From Tetraselmis striata (Eukaryota > Chlorophyta > Chlorodendrophyceae > Chlorodendrales > Chlorodendraceae), in assembly GCA_006384855.1 (NCBI GenBank), contig VCJN01001183.1, positions 62,001 to 126,000 of the forward strand: DNA of 64,000 nt. Direction: 5' to 3'. The position numbers were made by a program, and so were the translations under genes. The notes under the pieces are model-generated. The model worked only from the letters and a program-made list of their open reading frames with translations. It ran no database searches and was not told the DNA's origin. Shown one piece after another: positions 47,581 to 59,200 of this stretch; positions within the stretch are counted from its first letter, which is position 1, and the number at the start of each line of letters is the position of its first letter.

Positions 47581-48020
47581 ACAACATCATAGTGGTCACC
47601 AAGCAGTTTGGATGACTGCTGCATAAATCAAACAAAGAGTTTGAAGTCGAAATTGTCTGAAACTGAAAATAACAGTATTCTCAAAATAAATATCGCTCCG
47701 TCACATCAGGAGCTATGAAACGTCGCACAAGGTGTGCTGTTCTTCACACAAATGAAATCACCATCCAACTTATGAAAAGTTGCAGAGACAACTGCCAGGG
47801 GCAGCACAGGATAGCAGGGGCTATCATATGTATTAAACACGAGGCACAACTCAGAGGTATACCACCAAACAGGTGATTCCCCCTGAGGGGAATCAGAGCT
47901 GCCACGACACGAGCCCGAGCTCAGCTCCCGGAGGAGGGCTAACAGTCGCCCGGAGGCCTAACTGCAGCTACACGAAACACCATCACTGGCCAGGCCAGGA
48001 GGATTGCAGACTCCACAGCT

Positions 48021-49074
48021 TCAGCGACGTGCACTCGGGCAGTCCCTACTGAAGTGACCCTTCCTCTGGCAGCGGTAACATGTGATGTCCGCAACAGAAG
48101 ACCGATCAGGTGGAGTCCTCTCCTCACGACGGCCGCCCTCCCCCCGGTTGTCGCTCCCACGGCGAGACGACTCAGGCTTGCGAGAAGAGGAAACTGGCTT
48201 CGCGCGCGAAGGAAACGAGGAAGGTTTCTTGGCCTTGACCTTCTCAATCGCCTTCTTCAGCTCCTTGTTGTCCGCCGAGCCCTTCTCGCCGAGCGGGTCC
48301 ACTGCATCAAACTCCCTGGAAACTTCCGCGCCGTACTCGTGCTCCACATGAAGCTTCTTGCCACGCTTGTTGATCCGAAGAGCCACGGTAGTACACAATG
48401 CCAGAGCCGCAGTAATCGCCTTGAACAGCTCCGCAAACGAAGCTGAAGAGGAGGCAGGAAGATCGGTGCCGTCCTCTACAAGGTCACGCAGAGGCTCCTC
48501 CGCCGGTGCCAAAAGGTCATGGATCTTGAAGATATCGTCTAGGTCGCGTTGAAGAATACGCGCACCAACGGTATGGCGGCGGTGAACCTTACCATCATTG
48601 TCGAGCCAACCATCCGCGGGAGCGTTGATGGTGCAAGACGGCACTTCCGCAGCCGGGGGTTGAGCTGGCCTCTTGCCCTTGCGATCGTAGTCGGCGTCCC
48701 CTTCCGCAACGCGTTTCGAAGCTGAAGCTTAAGTGGACGGCCCGCTCGACGACGCGACCGCCTGCCTAAGCTCTAAAATCTCACGGTCCATACGGAGTAG
48801 AGCTGCAGAGGTATCAGCTACTGCATGTCTAGCGGCGACGAGAGGGGGGGACTCAGGTACCTCGTTAGCATGTGGAGTATCACCACCTAGGACAGTGAGA
48901 TGATTTTCGCGCGCGCGTAACGAGTTGCTCACGAAGAGCTTTGCGAGACTCAAGTAACTCGTTCCGAACGAATTCAAACCTGTCCACCGCTAAAACAGAG
49001 ACGAGATAGCACGGCGACAGCACCACGAGCGAGACAAGGAGCCACGCCCAAGACGGACTCGCGAAGCGAGCCAT
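48021..49074 (-). pseudogene. Gag-like ORF1 with CCHC zinc knuckle, interrupted
   Basis: ATG at 49074 opens MARFASPSWAWLLVSLVV, a hydrophobic segment unusual for Gag, then a helical stretch (FEFVRNELLESRKALREQLV). The frame shifts near 48900 to a coiled-coil-like part (ADTSAALLRMDREILELRQA), is cut by an in-frame TAA at 48729-48731, and resumes in the same frame to a Lys/Arg/Ser-rich tail with the zinc knuckle CYRCQRKGHFSRDC and a stop at 48021. Confidence 0.7.
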
Positions 49075-49177
49075 GGTGAGTGCCGGGATCACACAAACAA
49101 CACAACGCAACAGAAATTTGAAATTCGGAGTTGAAGATGAAACGAAATTGTACCAGTCGTAGAAGACAATATAGATA

Positions 49178-49359
49178 GGTGCCTTCCAACAACTGAAGGC
49201 GCTCCCGGTCCGCGGCCGCCCTTTATACTCGGATAAAGGGCGCCGCCGGACCGGCACCGGCCGGTCCAGGCGGACCGGGCCGGCAGGGTCGTCACATAAC
49301 CCTGACGGCGCTGCGAAAACCAGGGTTTCCTAGGTCGTTCCTCCCAAGGAAACCCTACA
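49178..49359 (-). repeat. Split repeat A1 (element 5' end)
   Basis: Identical over 182 bp to A2 at 43958-44139. Similarity continues outward only for GACAATATAG with three mismatches. Confidence 0.9.
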
Positions 49360-49757
49360 GTTTTATCGGGGCTGCTAGCTCGAGGGAAGATGAGGATCCG
49401 GATATGCCCACAGGGCAGCAAAATTGGTGTGGCGAGATGTGCCGTGCGTGCAGCGTTCGCACAGATTAACACCCTCCCGTTAATTACTGTAATTGACGCC
49501 TGTAGTACGGGTACCAGTACCAGGTCGCTACCGTACGCGTACCTCCGTACTCGCGCATCGGCGCCGTTTATCCCCGCGCCGCCAATAGAAAAAATCCGCC
49601 CGGGCATGTAGTCGCTATATCAGTAGGCGCCCTGACCGCGGATGCGCTGTCCGCATGGCCTCGTGTGTGTGTGTGGGGGGGCACTGGACGCACTGCAAGG
49701 ATCAATTACTCTGTCACTGAGCATAGAGGTGGAACTGGCGGCGACAAAGCTACATTC

Positions 49758-50685
49758 ATGGCCCGGGTTTCGGGTGGCCTGAAAGCCGGCTCGCTGCTAG
49801 CTGCCACCGCCGCGCTGTGCTTAGCGGCAGCAGTGCTGGGGCAGGTACCGTCGGCAGCGGCTAACTGCGACTTTCTGCCGGGCGACTCTGCTCAGCAGCG
49901 CGACACCTCGGAGTCGCCGCCGTTGCTCGTGGGCGCGTTAGGGATTAAGGGCGAGGCGAAGTTGTTTGATCAGTGGAACTCTACATTTGCGACGTGAGTG
50001 ACAGTCTGCTGCCACAGCCCGGCGAGTGGGGTTGGCCGAGTGTTGCACGAGTATCCGGGTACCCGGTAACACGCAGTTCTTGCACGTACCGCATTGCGCT
50101 GCAGATATCTCACGGCCACAGCGGGGGCGACGCTAGGAGGGCGGCGCTTTGAGCTTGTTTACCTCGACTGGGACACTGCTTACGCAGCTGCGGAGCATGG
50201 CTGCGTGGACCTCATCTACGTCAACCCGTCATTGCATTCCTGCCTGGAGCTGCAGTACGAGGTAGCCCCTGCTCTCCTCATCAACACTACCACACACACA
50301 CGCGCACACACGCCACCAGCACCTTGCTCACCTGCGGATCTATCCCACAGCACCACGGCTACGAAGGCGAATAACAGGCTTACAAGATCTAACTAACAAT
50401 TGCCAGAACGCTCGCCAAAATTGACGTCTTGCCGCGGTGCTGTCCCTGCATTTATTCCGTTGTTCCACACGGATGGAAAATATGCATGTATCGGCGTTAT
50501 GAACAATACCTAAAAGGCTGAAAACCTGACAGCGAGTTTGGCAGGCGCGAGGCTGCCTGTGCGTCGGGGATCGTGTCGCGGGGGCCAGGGTGAGGTCGCG
50601 TCAGGTTTCCGGCCCTCTGAAGCTGTACACCCATATTGATATGGAATGCTTTGGGCCGGCTGGTATCCCTGCCATCGCGCGCGCG

Positions 50686-50720
<35 letters not shown>

Positions 50721-53700
50721 AATTCCTAAACTACGTGACGAGGGGTGCCGCCGATATGGCGAGACGTGCGAGTGCTGGGCGTTTTCAGGCCGCACTAGAG
50801 ACGAATGCCACGGAACCCGCCGACGCGATACCTCGAGTGGTAGTTTCCGAACTCGGAGTCCTATCCACGCGGGGCATATCTCTTTCGTGGTATCTGATAT
50901 CGCAAAGCGGGCCGTCGGCGAGTCGGTGACTGACACGCCTTCCCCGTCGCCCTCCGCCTTGCTTGGTGCATGTCCAGGTGACAGCACTGGCCACCCTCGT
51001 CAACTTCAGGAAGGGATTCGAGCTGGACAGGTTTTACGGCACTATATTTACACGCTCGGATAGGCTTGACATCCGGACGCTGCAAGGTACGCTTTACCTT
51101 CCGCCTCCGCTGCTTCCACGTCCCCGGCATGCCAGGCCCATCCAACTCCGCGGCCGCTTCAGAGACGGTGGCCAGCGGAAACCTGCAGAGCGGTGCGGGG
51201 AGCGCTTGTTGCACCGCTCGATGATGCTGATTTCGCGTTCCCGTCGACAGACCTACGCGGGAAGATAGTGGAGGCTGTCTCCATATCCGGGCTTGGCGCC
51301 TGCCAGCTGCAATGGGAGGAACTCAACAGAAATGGGCTTGACTTTCTGAATGACCCAAAGCAGGTGAAGCCCTCCAGTTTCATTGCTTTGTTTGTTGAGT
51401 TCTCGATGGCTGCTGTCCATCATGTACAAGCATACCCTTTTTGCGCAGCCAATGCATAGGATACAATCATTTACTCCTTGTCACTGCTGCCACGCGACTC
51501 GTCCAGGTACGCTTCGCCTTCGACCAGCAGCGCATTGTGCAGGATGTCATTGCTGGCGATGCAGATGTGGGCATGGTAAGAGCCGCAGCGCTGCTTACTT
51601 GTCAGCAGTCCGTGCCTGCATTTTCTTCCTCGACTTTCCTGGACGTATGGACATGCCTTCAGTGTCTTCACGCTCTCTGCCACCCCTGCCGCAGGTTCGG
51701 ACGGAGCTGGCGGAGGGAATGGCGGACCAGGGCCTCATAAACATCACCGACATTCGAATCATCAATTTGAAGGACGACCCCAGCTTCCCCTTCCCTTACT
51801 CTACCACTCTTGCTGCGCCGGAGTGGCCAATCGCGTCGCTGCGGCACACTCCTTCGGTGAGTGACGCATCAGCGTTGTGCAGCGAGGCAACAGGGGCCAT
51901 GTCACACTATCCTGCTGACATCCTCTGTGACCGGCCCGTTCGCTGTGAGCATTGATGTCTTCTCATTGTGCGCATGCCACCGCGCAGAGTGTGAGGCATG
52001 CTGTGCTCCACGCATTGCTGGATCTCGACAAAGACCACGAAGCAGCCGTGGACGGTGTGTGCCCATCCTTAACATCCCATTGACAGTCCTTTGGGGGACG
52101 GCGGGGCATTGGAGTGTCCTGATGATCGATTCCGACTCTTGAGCGCAGGCAAGTATTTCGGCTGGCGGACGGCGATCTCCTACCTGAGCATGAACACCAT
52201 GCTGGAGGGGCTTGGCAACATTGAGAATGGGGCCTGCATACAAAGCGCTGACGTGTACGACGCTATCGTCTGCCCTTCGCGCACCATCAAGGTGTGTGGA
52301 ATCAAACCTGATGGCATGTCGAGGAGTCTGTATGCGCTTCGTTCTGCGTGGATGGGCGTTGCTTTGAGGGTGACCTTTCAGTTGCACAACTCGCCCACCT
52401 ATGTGTGCTCCAATGATGTGCACAAAAACAATCAGATGTCACGGGAAAAGGCAGAGCAGGCATGCAAACGCCAGGCAGCGGAGGATGCACGATACAGCTG
52501 CCCAGAGGGATACAGCTGCGTCTGCCGCCCTTGCTACGAGCTTCCGGAGGAGCAGGTGTGGCCGCCGCCTGCGCCAAGTCAAACGAGCTGCGAATTGAGT
52601 TGAAAACCAGTGATGCCATGCTGCCAACCGGCAAATCCGCTTTTATTATTGGTGTATATGTCATGCCGCGTTGGATAGGCATCACCAACACTCTTTGATG
52701 CCCCCCGCAGATCGTGATTACAGCCTCAGTGGCACAGCATGTGAAAACAGACGTCAATCGGCCGCATGCGGGTACGGTTGCCACGCTGAGGTCGCCGTAC
52801 GAGCAGATTTCCGCTGCCCATTGCACCAAGCTGGAGACCTGCGCGGCAGTGTCACGTTTGGACTATGTGCAGCTGACGCTCCAAGACACCTGGTGCGTGA
52901 ATCCCCCCCCCTCCCCCCCAAGACCCCCTTCAAGTCCACCTTGCCCTCCATTCAGCCCTCCTTGATCGCTTGGACCTGCTTCAACCCACACTATTAGACA
53001 AAGTGCGTCAGCGTGCTGACAGCGCCGCTTTGCCCACACTGGCACAGGTACGACTATCGTGACCGGCTTGGACTGGAGCACATTCACAGTATATGGTACC
53101 GCTGGTGGTCTGATGGCAACGGCGGTGAACAAGCTCAGTGGATTCAGGCGCCCGGGCCGGTGAGATTCCACACTTTGCAATTCTGTATGTTGGGATTCTA
53201 CATATCACGGCCCTGCCCGCCTGGCCGTATGTCGGTGCTGATGCGCGCGCTGCCTGGCCATCCGCACAGGCTGGGAGGCAGAACTTCACGTTTGAGATCC
53301 GTGCGGCAGCACTTGGGAGCTACATCCTGGAGGTGAAGACCAAGATGGGAAACGGAGAATTTTTTCAGTTGCAGAACTCGCCATTGGTGATATCGGTAAG
53401 TACTGGAGGTTTTTTCGAATGCAGGAGGAGGCTGCAGAGGTGCCTCTGTCATGAAAGTATGACACCAGACTGAGCTGCGTCGCCCGCCTACTTTGCATAA
53501 GGTGGAGGAGATGCATTGCCCTGGCGAGTACGTCATGCCTGGCCCGAATGGTTGTGTATGCATGCCTGAAGCAGGGTTCACGGTAGGCATGCCCTTCTCC
53601 TCCCCCCTCTGTTGCCCCCCCCCCCCCCCCCCCCCGCCCCCTGCCCACCCCGGGGGACCCGCATGTACGATGAATAACATGGCTTTGGGTGCACCACTCC

Positions 53701-56210
53701 GCTGCGTAGGACGAGACCAGCGAGTGTGTGGCGCCGAGGCGCAGCAAGGGCCTCTTGGGGCTTCTCGGAGGTAGTGATCACCCTCACACTCATGCATACA
53801 TGTTACTAAGGAGGATTGTGTATGTGTGTGTGTGTTAGGTGTGTGTGTGTGTTGGGGGGGTGGGGATTGGTATGTGATCACCCATGCATACTCCGCTCTT
53901 GAAATGGCGATGACTAATTCATTTCAATTAATGCCGAAGCCATTGATGAATTTCCGATTGCCCCCCCTCCCGTATCCGCCACCCTCCGATCCACGGGACC
54001 TGCCCCTAGGCGTGATTGGCGGCGTACTCCTCCTGCTCGTGGTGTTGGCAGCCGTCCTCCTGCGGCGCAGGAAGCAAACCGACACTAGCTGGAAGATCAA
54101 GAGGGAAGACATTCGCTTCGACAAGGTACCTTTTCACCCTGCAGCCATGGCTGAGCCCCCCCCCCCCCCCCCCCCTATCCATCTCCTCCCTTCTTCTCTT
54201 CCCATCACCTCTTCCCCATTTCCTCTTGCCTTCTTCAGCAGCACCGCTTCTGCTTTCTATCCCTGCTTTCTGCTTTCTATCCCTGCCGGATGCCGGTGTG
54301 GATTAACATGTTGTAATTCGTCACTGCAGAACGCGGAGATCCTCGGATTCAGGCGGAACGGGGCAGCAGTGATAAAGGCAGATTATCGCGGCACAACTGT
54401 TGCGGTCAAGGAGCTGATCCAGGGCCAGCCTGGGGATGAGCAATCAAGGGGTTCGGAGTCCCGAGTCAGGTCAAGTCTCAGCTTGTGGAGCAATAAGACC
54501 GCAGGTAGCCGTGTTTTTCCAACTGAAGAAATAGCAGCCGCTGAAGCAGGCAAACGCATTCCAGGTGCGCACACTCCCCTCTCCGTGACATCCCTCATGT
54601 ACCTTCCCAGAAAGGAGAGCCCCAACCTTCCCCGCATTGCTGATTACCGGAAGCCGGCGGCCCGGGGGGGGGGGGGGGGGGGGGGGGGTGTGCTCTTGAC
54701 GCTCTAGCTGATTTCTCACCTGCGATGACATTTCTCTAGGTTGGATTGCATGCATGGCACCGCACTACTGCCACCCAGCTGTTGCCTCTAACTGTGCGTG
54801 TTACACACTCGGATGGGCCCTGCAGGCATGGGGCGGTCATCTGACGAGGCGCTGCGCCTTTCTATGCCAGAGATCGATATGGTAAGCGGCGCCCTTTGCA
54901 GCCTTGCCTCCCCCCCCCCCCCCCCCCTCTCCCCCTTCTTCCTCCCAAGCGGCTGAGCCATCTTCTTGCCCCTGTGCCCTGTGCAGCCCCAACTATCTGG
55001 CCGCAACAGCGTGGATTTCACAGGCCAAGCACACAATCGAGCCATTCCTGCTATTCAATTGCAGAAACTCAAGGTTTCCCCGGCGCCTTTTTGCCCTCAT
55101 TTATCCATGCTGCCGCTGCCCCGTGTCGACATTGCATGCCTGTCATTGTAGTGCGGATCCACGTGTGCATTGCTGACTGTTGGCCACGGCCATTGCAGGA
55201 CATGATGTCCCTGCGCCACCCAAACATCGCGACCGTGATGGGCATCGTGGAGGATGAACGCACGCCGCTGCTGGTGATGGAGTACATGCACCACCGCTCC
55301 CTCTCCCAGCTGCTGGAGAACGAGACGGTTGCGCTGGAGCCGGAGACCACGCACAGCATCGCGCGGGACATTGCATGCGGCATGCTCTACCTGCACAGCC
55401 ACGAGCCGCCGGTGCTCCACACCGGGCTCAGCTGCGGTGAACACCTGCCCCAAACTGCTTGTATCAGTACGACTGAAGTCAGCGACCAGCTCAATGCGCC
55501 ATCCTTCCCGGCTTTAAACCTGGCACACGCAATATTTCTAATCAACATGTCCCGATCACAGTCTCCCCACATGCGACCCGCTTGCCTCTGACAATGCAGC
55601 CGCTTGTTACTGTTGCAGCAGACAACGTGCTGATCGACATCACCTTCCGCGCCAAGCTGACTGATTGCGGCCTTCAGCGCCAACTGCGGGGCTCGCGAGC
55701 CGTCGGAGCGGCTCGGTATTTGGCTCCTGAGCTCATAGCGAACGGCCGACCCTCAATGGCCACGGATGTGTATGCCATGGTTACCCCCCCCCCCCCCCCC
55801 CGCTGCGCGCGCACTTGTCTGTTGATACTCCACTGCTCAAATGCTCAGTATCATGTCCCTCCGCCCCTAGTTTTCACACCATTGACTGCCTGTTAGTGCT
55901 CCTTGGCACTGATTCCGTCCCTCTCTCTCTCTCTCTCTCTCTCTGTCACTCTGGTCTCCGGGCCGCCAGGGCATCCTGCTCTATGAACTGCTCACCAGAA
56001 CGGAGGCGTACAAGGGTATCACGTCGGCAGACATCGCCAAGCAGGTACGGCCTGGCACTCTGTCGCAAGGGGGGGGGGGGGGAGGGGGGGGGGGAGGATC
56101 CCGCGGACTCTCTGTAGCTGCCCTGGACATGGCAGGGAGTTGGAACCCAGGCAGTAAAGAATCGGCTCAAACTGCATCAGCGTCTGTGGATGATTACATC
56201 ATGATACATG

Positions 56211-56266
<56 letters not shown>

Positions 56267-59200
56267 GTTCATGCAGGACTGTAATTACATCGGCATATCT
56301 GTATATACATATATATATATATATATATTATATATACAACATGCGTGTGTGTGTGTGTGTGTGCGCGCGCGCGCGCGTATTTAGCATCATTGATGTACTG
56401 GTACTGGCTCTCACGTACTTGCGTCTGTACATCACCCCCTCCCCCTCCCCTGATCTGGAGCTGGTACGGGTATGGATCGATTCAGGACTTCTTACCATAC
56501 AATCTGCGGATGTTTCAGCGATTAATTGGATCCCCAGTACAGCGTTTTAATCACAAGGTACGCGTAACGGCCGGTACCGCGTGATCACGCACACCATTAC
56601 CCGTTAAATTACCGTTGCAGCAAAAACTATTGCGACCTTTAGCCGGGCAATTAGACATCACTTACGTGTTGAAATCTGCTCCTCGGCCGGATCAACTTCC
56701 ATCTCAACTTTCCGGAGAGATTCTAATATACTAGAGTTGAGACGCTGCAAGGGTTTCACTGGTGCCAGTCCTGTCCCGGGGGCGGAAAAAAAAAACAAAA
56801 CTAGAGTTGAGCGTGTATACATGGTATTAGGGTTTACGGGAAACCCTCATATGGAAGCCCTACTTATTCACGAACTGTCATATTTATCCCCGAGTTTAGA
56901 TAGAATACATATATTATGTCCAGGTCCAAAATGATTGGTATTTCGAAAATAAAAGTCGACCCCCCCCCCCTCCCCACAACCCCCTCTGGACCTGGCTTTT
57001 CGCCATCAGGCAACCAAGTGGGAGTGGGAGAGGAAGACGATCACTCACTCGTGCCTGCGCCGCCTCGTGCACTGCCCCACTCCTGACAGGTCGCCGACGC
57101 CGCACGTGACGAGCCATTCCGCCCCATCTTCCCGCCAGGGGTCTCTGGGATGATGAAGGACCTGGTCACCGAGTGCTGGGCGCCACAGCCGGAGGACCGT
57201 CCCACGTTTTCGGTGATATGCGACAGGATTGCCGCATGCACGGACCTCGATGCCACAACGAAAATGGGCAAGCAGGACGTGCTGCAGTCGGTGCGCGCTC
57301 AGCCCGCCCTGACGCCCTCCGCACGGGGGCCAGCGATTAGGATTTGACATGGGTTTTATGTTAGGGTTTAATCCAAAGGTTAAAATTCTAACTTGCAAAC
57401 CACAATCAGAACTTACAGCGTCCACGCTCTGGGTTCGCTAGGAATCGTTGTTTTCGACCCCCCCCCCCCCCCCCCCCCCCCCCCAAATGAGCGAAAACCA
57501 TACTGAACTTGAAATATATCAGAATACTTAACTTGAAATACATCAGAGTACATCCCTTGTCCGCTCGGTAGAGCGGTCGTCTCGTATGCGAGAGACCCGG
57601 GTTCGATTACTGGCCGATGCATTTCGGCAATATCGGCCCGACGTGTCCCGGGTTTACCCGGTTGATGCATTAGCCCTTCGGGGTTCGAATGAGGCAATGG
57701 TCTATGGGCTATGCCAGACCTACGACTGCAGCACGAGGTCAAGTGCTGGGGCGGCTTCGGCCGATGTCCCGGGGCGAACTTTACTTTTACTTTTACACCA
57801 CGAGTAACACCTTGACATTACGACTCTTCGTTGCAAAACAATTCATTTTTTTCGGACCCGCGACCCCAATTTAATGGTCCATTATGTATCTGGAAATCTG
57901 TCCAAATACCGGACGGATACAGCGCCGAATCTCCGACTCGGTCGGCGGTGTAATCTGTATATGTAAGAACCTTTAAAACCGGTTAACTTTTAAATGTATG
58001 AACCCTTTACACACCGCCGATTCTTCTTCTGAACCACCATACCCTATTGTTTCCACCCCTGTACACCCCCTGCTTGCTGGACACAATGAATTGAAACCCT
58101 ACTGGTAATTATGAACCATGTTACCCAAGGGCCGGGTTGGGGGGCGGGGGGGCGGGGAGGGGGGGGAGGCACCCATGCAGCCGCCTCGCTCCGTCATTGT
58201 ATTACAGATTCCCCAAAGCGGAGACGCGCGTGCTCACCGAATCCCACCCCCACTGCCTCCAGGTGTTCCCCAAGCACATTGCGGACGCGCTGGCCAAGGG
58301 GCGCAAGATCGAGCCGGAGCACCACGACGCTGTGACCATCTTCTTCTCGGATATCGTGGGCTTCACCGACATCTCGCGCAAGCTGGACGCGGTGGACGTG
58401 ATGAACATGCTGGACCGCCTCTACCTCAAGTTTGACCACCTGGCCGAGGAGTTGGGCATGTTCAAGGTCGGTGGTGTTCCTACTGCGCCATGGCACGGAC
58501 TGCTTGGCGGGTCGCCCCCAGAATAGTGATATAACTCTCGCCATGGAGTCGGGAGTTTCGTGCCATGTTTGTGGTTTGGTGTATTATGATGATTATGATG
58601 ATTATCGACGAGATGAGATGATTTATCTGCCTGAAAACCTTAACCCTAAACCCTAAAATCCGGATCAACAGCAGTAATATACAGTGACACTACCTCAATA
58701 ATGAACCCCCCTGTAGTGAACCTACCCCCAAAGTGAACGAGGGGGAGGGGGGCACAAACGTGCGTGTTTTTACCTTATGCTTCAAACCCCTATATTGAAC
58801 CCTATGTTGAACCCACCCCTATAGTGAAAAGGGGTAAGGGGCCCCGAATGTTCATTATAGAGGCGGTACCGGTAGTGCCACTGTACATTTGGCCAACCGC
58901 CCATACATGCGTGGTCTGGGCGTATGTATGTCAATACGGCATGCTTTGCGTGTGTGACGTTCAAAACACGCCGTGGACTACGCACATAATAATCCGCGTC
59001 GTAAACCCCTCGCCCCCAAAGAGGGGACAGCAATTAAACAGCCAACATCGGTCAGGGTACACAAACCATACATTCTGCAGAGACTGACATGATGTTGCCC
59101 CCGCCTGATGGCCCCAGGTGGAGACGATCGGGGACGCCTACATGGCAGTGGCCAACCTCGCGGCGAAGCAGCCGGACCACGCGCTGCGCGTCGCGCAGTT

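Larger units (their letters stand above)
43520..49359 (-). mobile_element. DIRS/PAT-like tyrosine-recombinase retrotransposon
   Basis: Read on the minus strand the order is: repeat A1 (49359-49178), a gag-like ORF with a zinc knuckle, DIRS-type reverse transcriptase plus RNase H, a tyrosine recombinase, repeat B1 (44207-44141), repeat A2 (44139-43958), a 371-bp spacer, and repeat B2 (43586-43520). A1/A2 and B1/B2 are identical pairs in direct orientation, i.e. the split direct repeats of the PAT/Kangaroo branch. There are no LTRs, integrase or aspartic protease. All ORFs carry frameshifts or stops, so this copy is dead. Confidence 0.85.

Noticed and set aside
43520-49359. LTR retrotransposon (Gypsy/Copia)
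   Set aside because: No integrase or aspartic protease, repeats are split rather than LTR-like, and a tyrosine recombinase is present.
57560-57620. A functional tRNA gene
   Set aside because: No closed acceptor stem; the same sequence heads a multi-copy repeat with a common tail, so it is a SINE.
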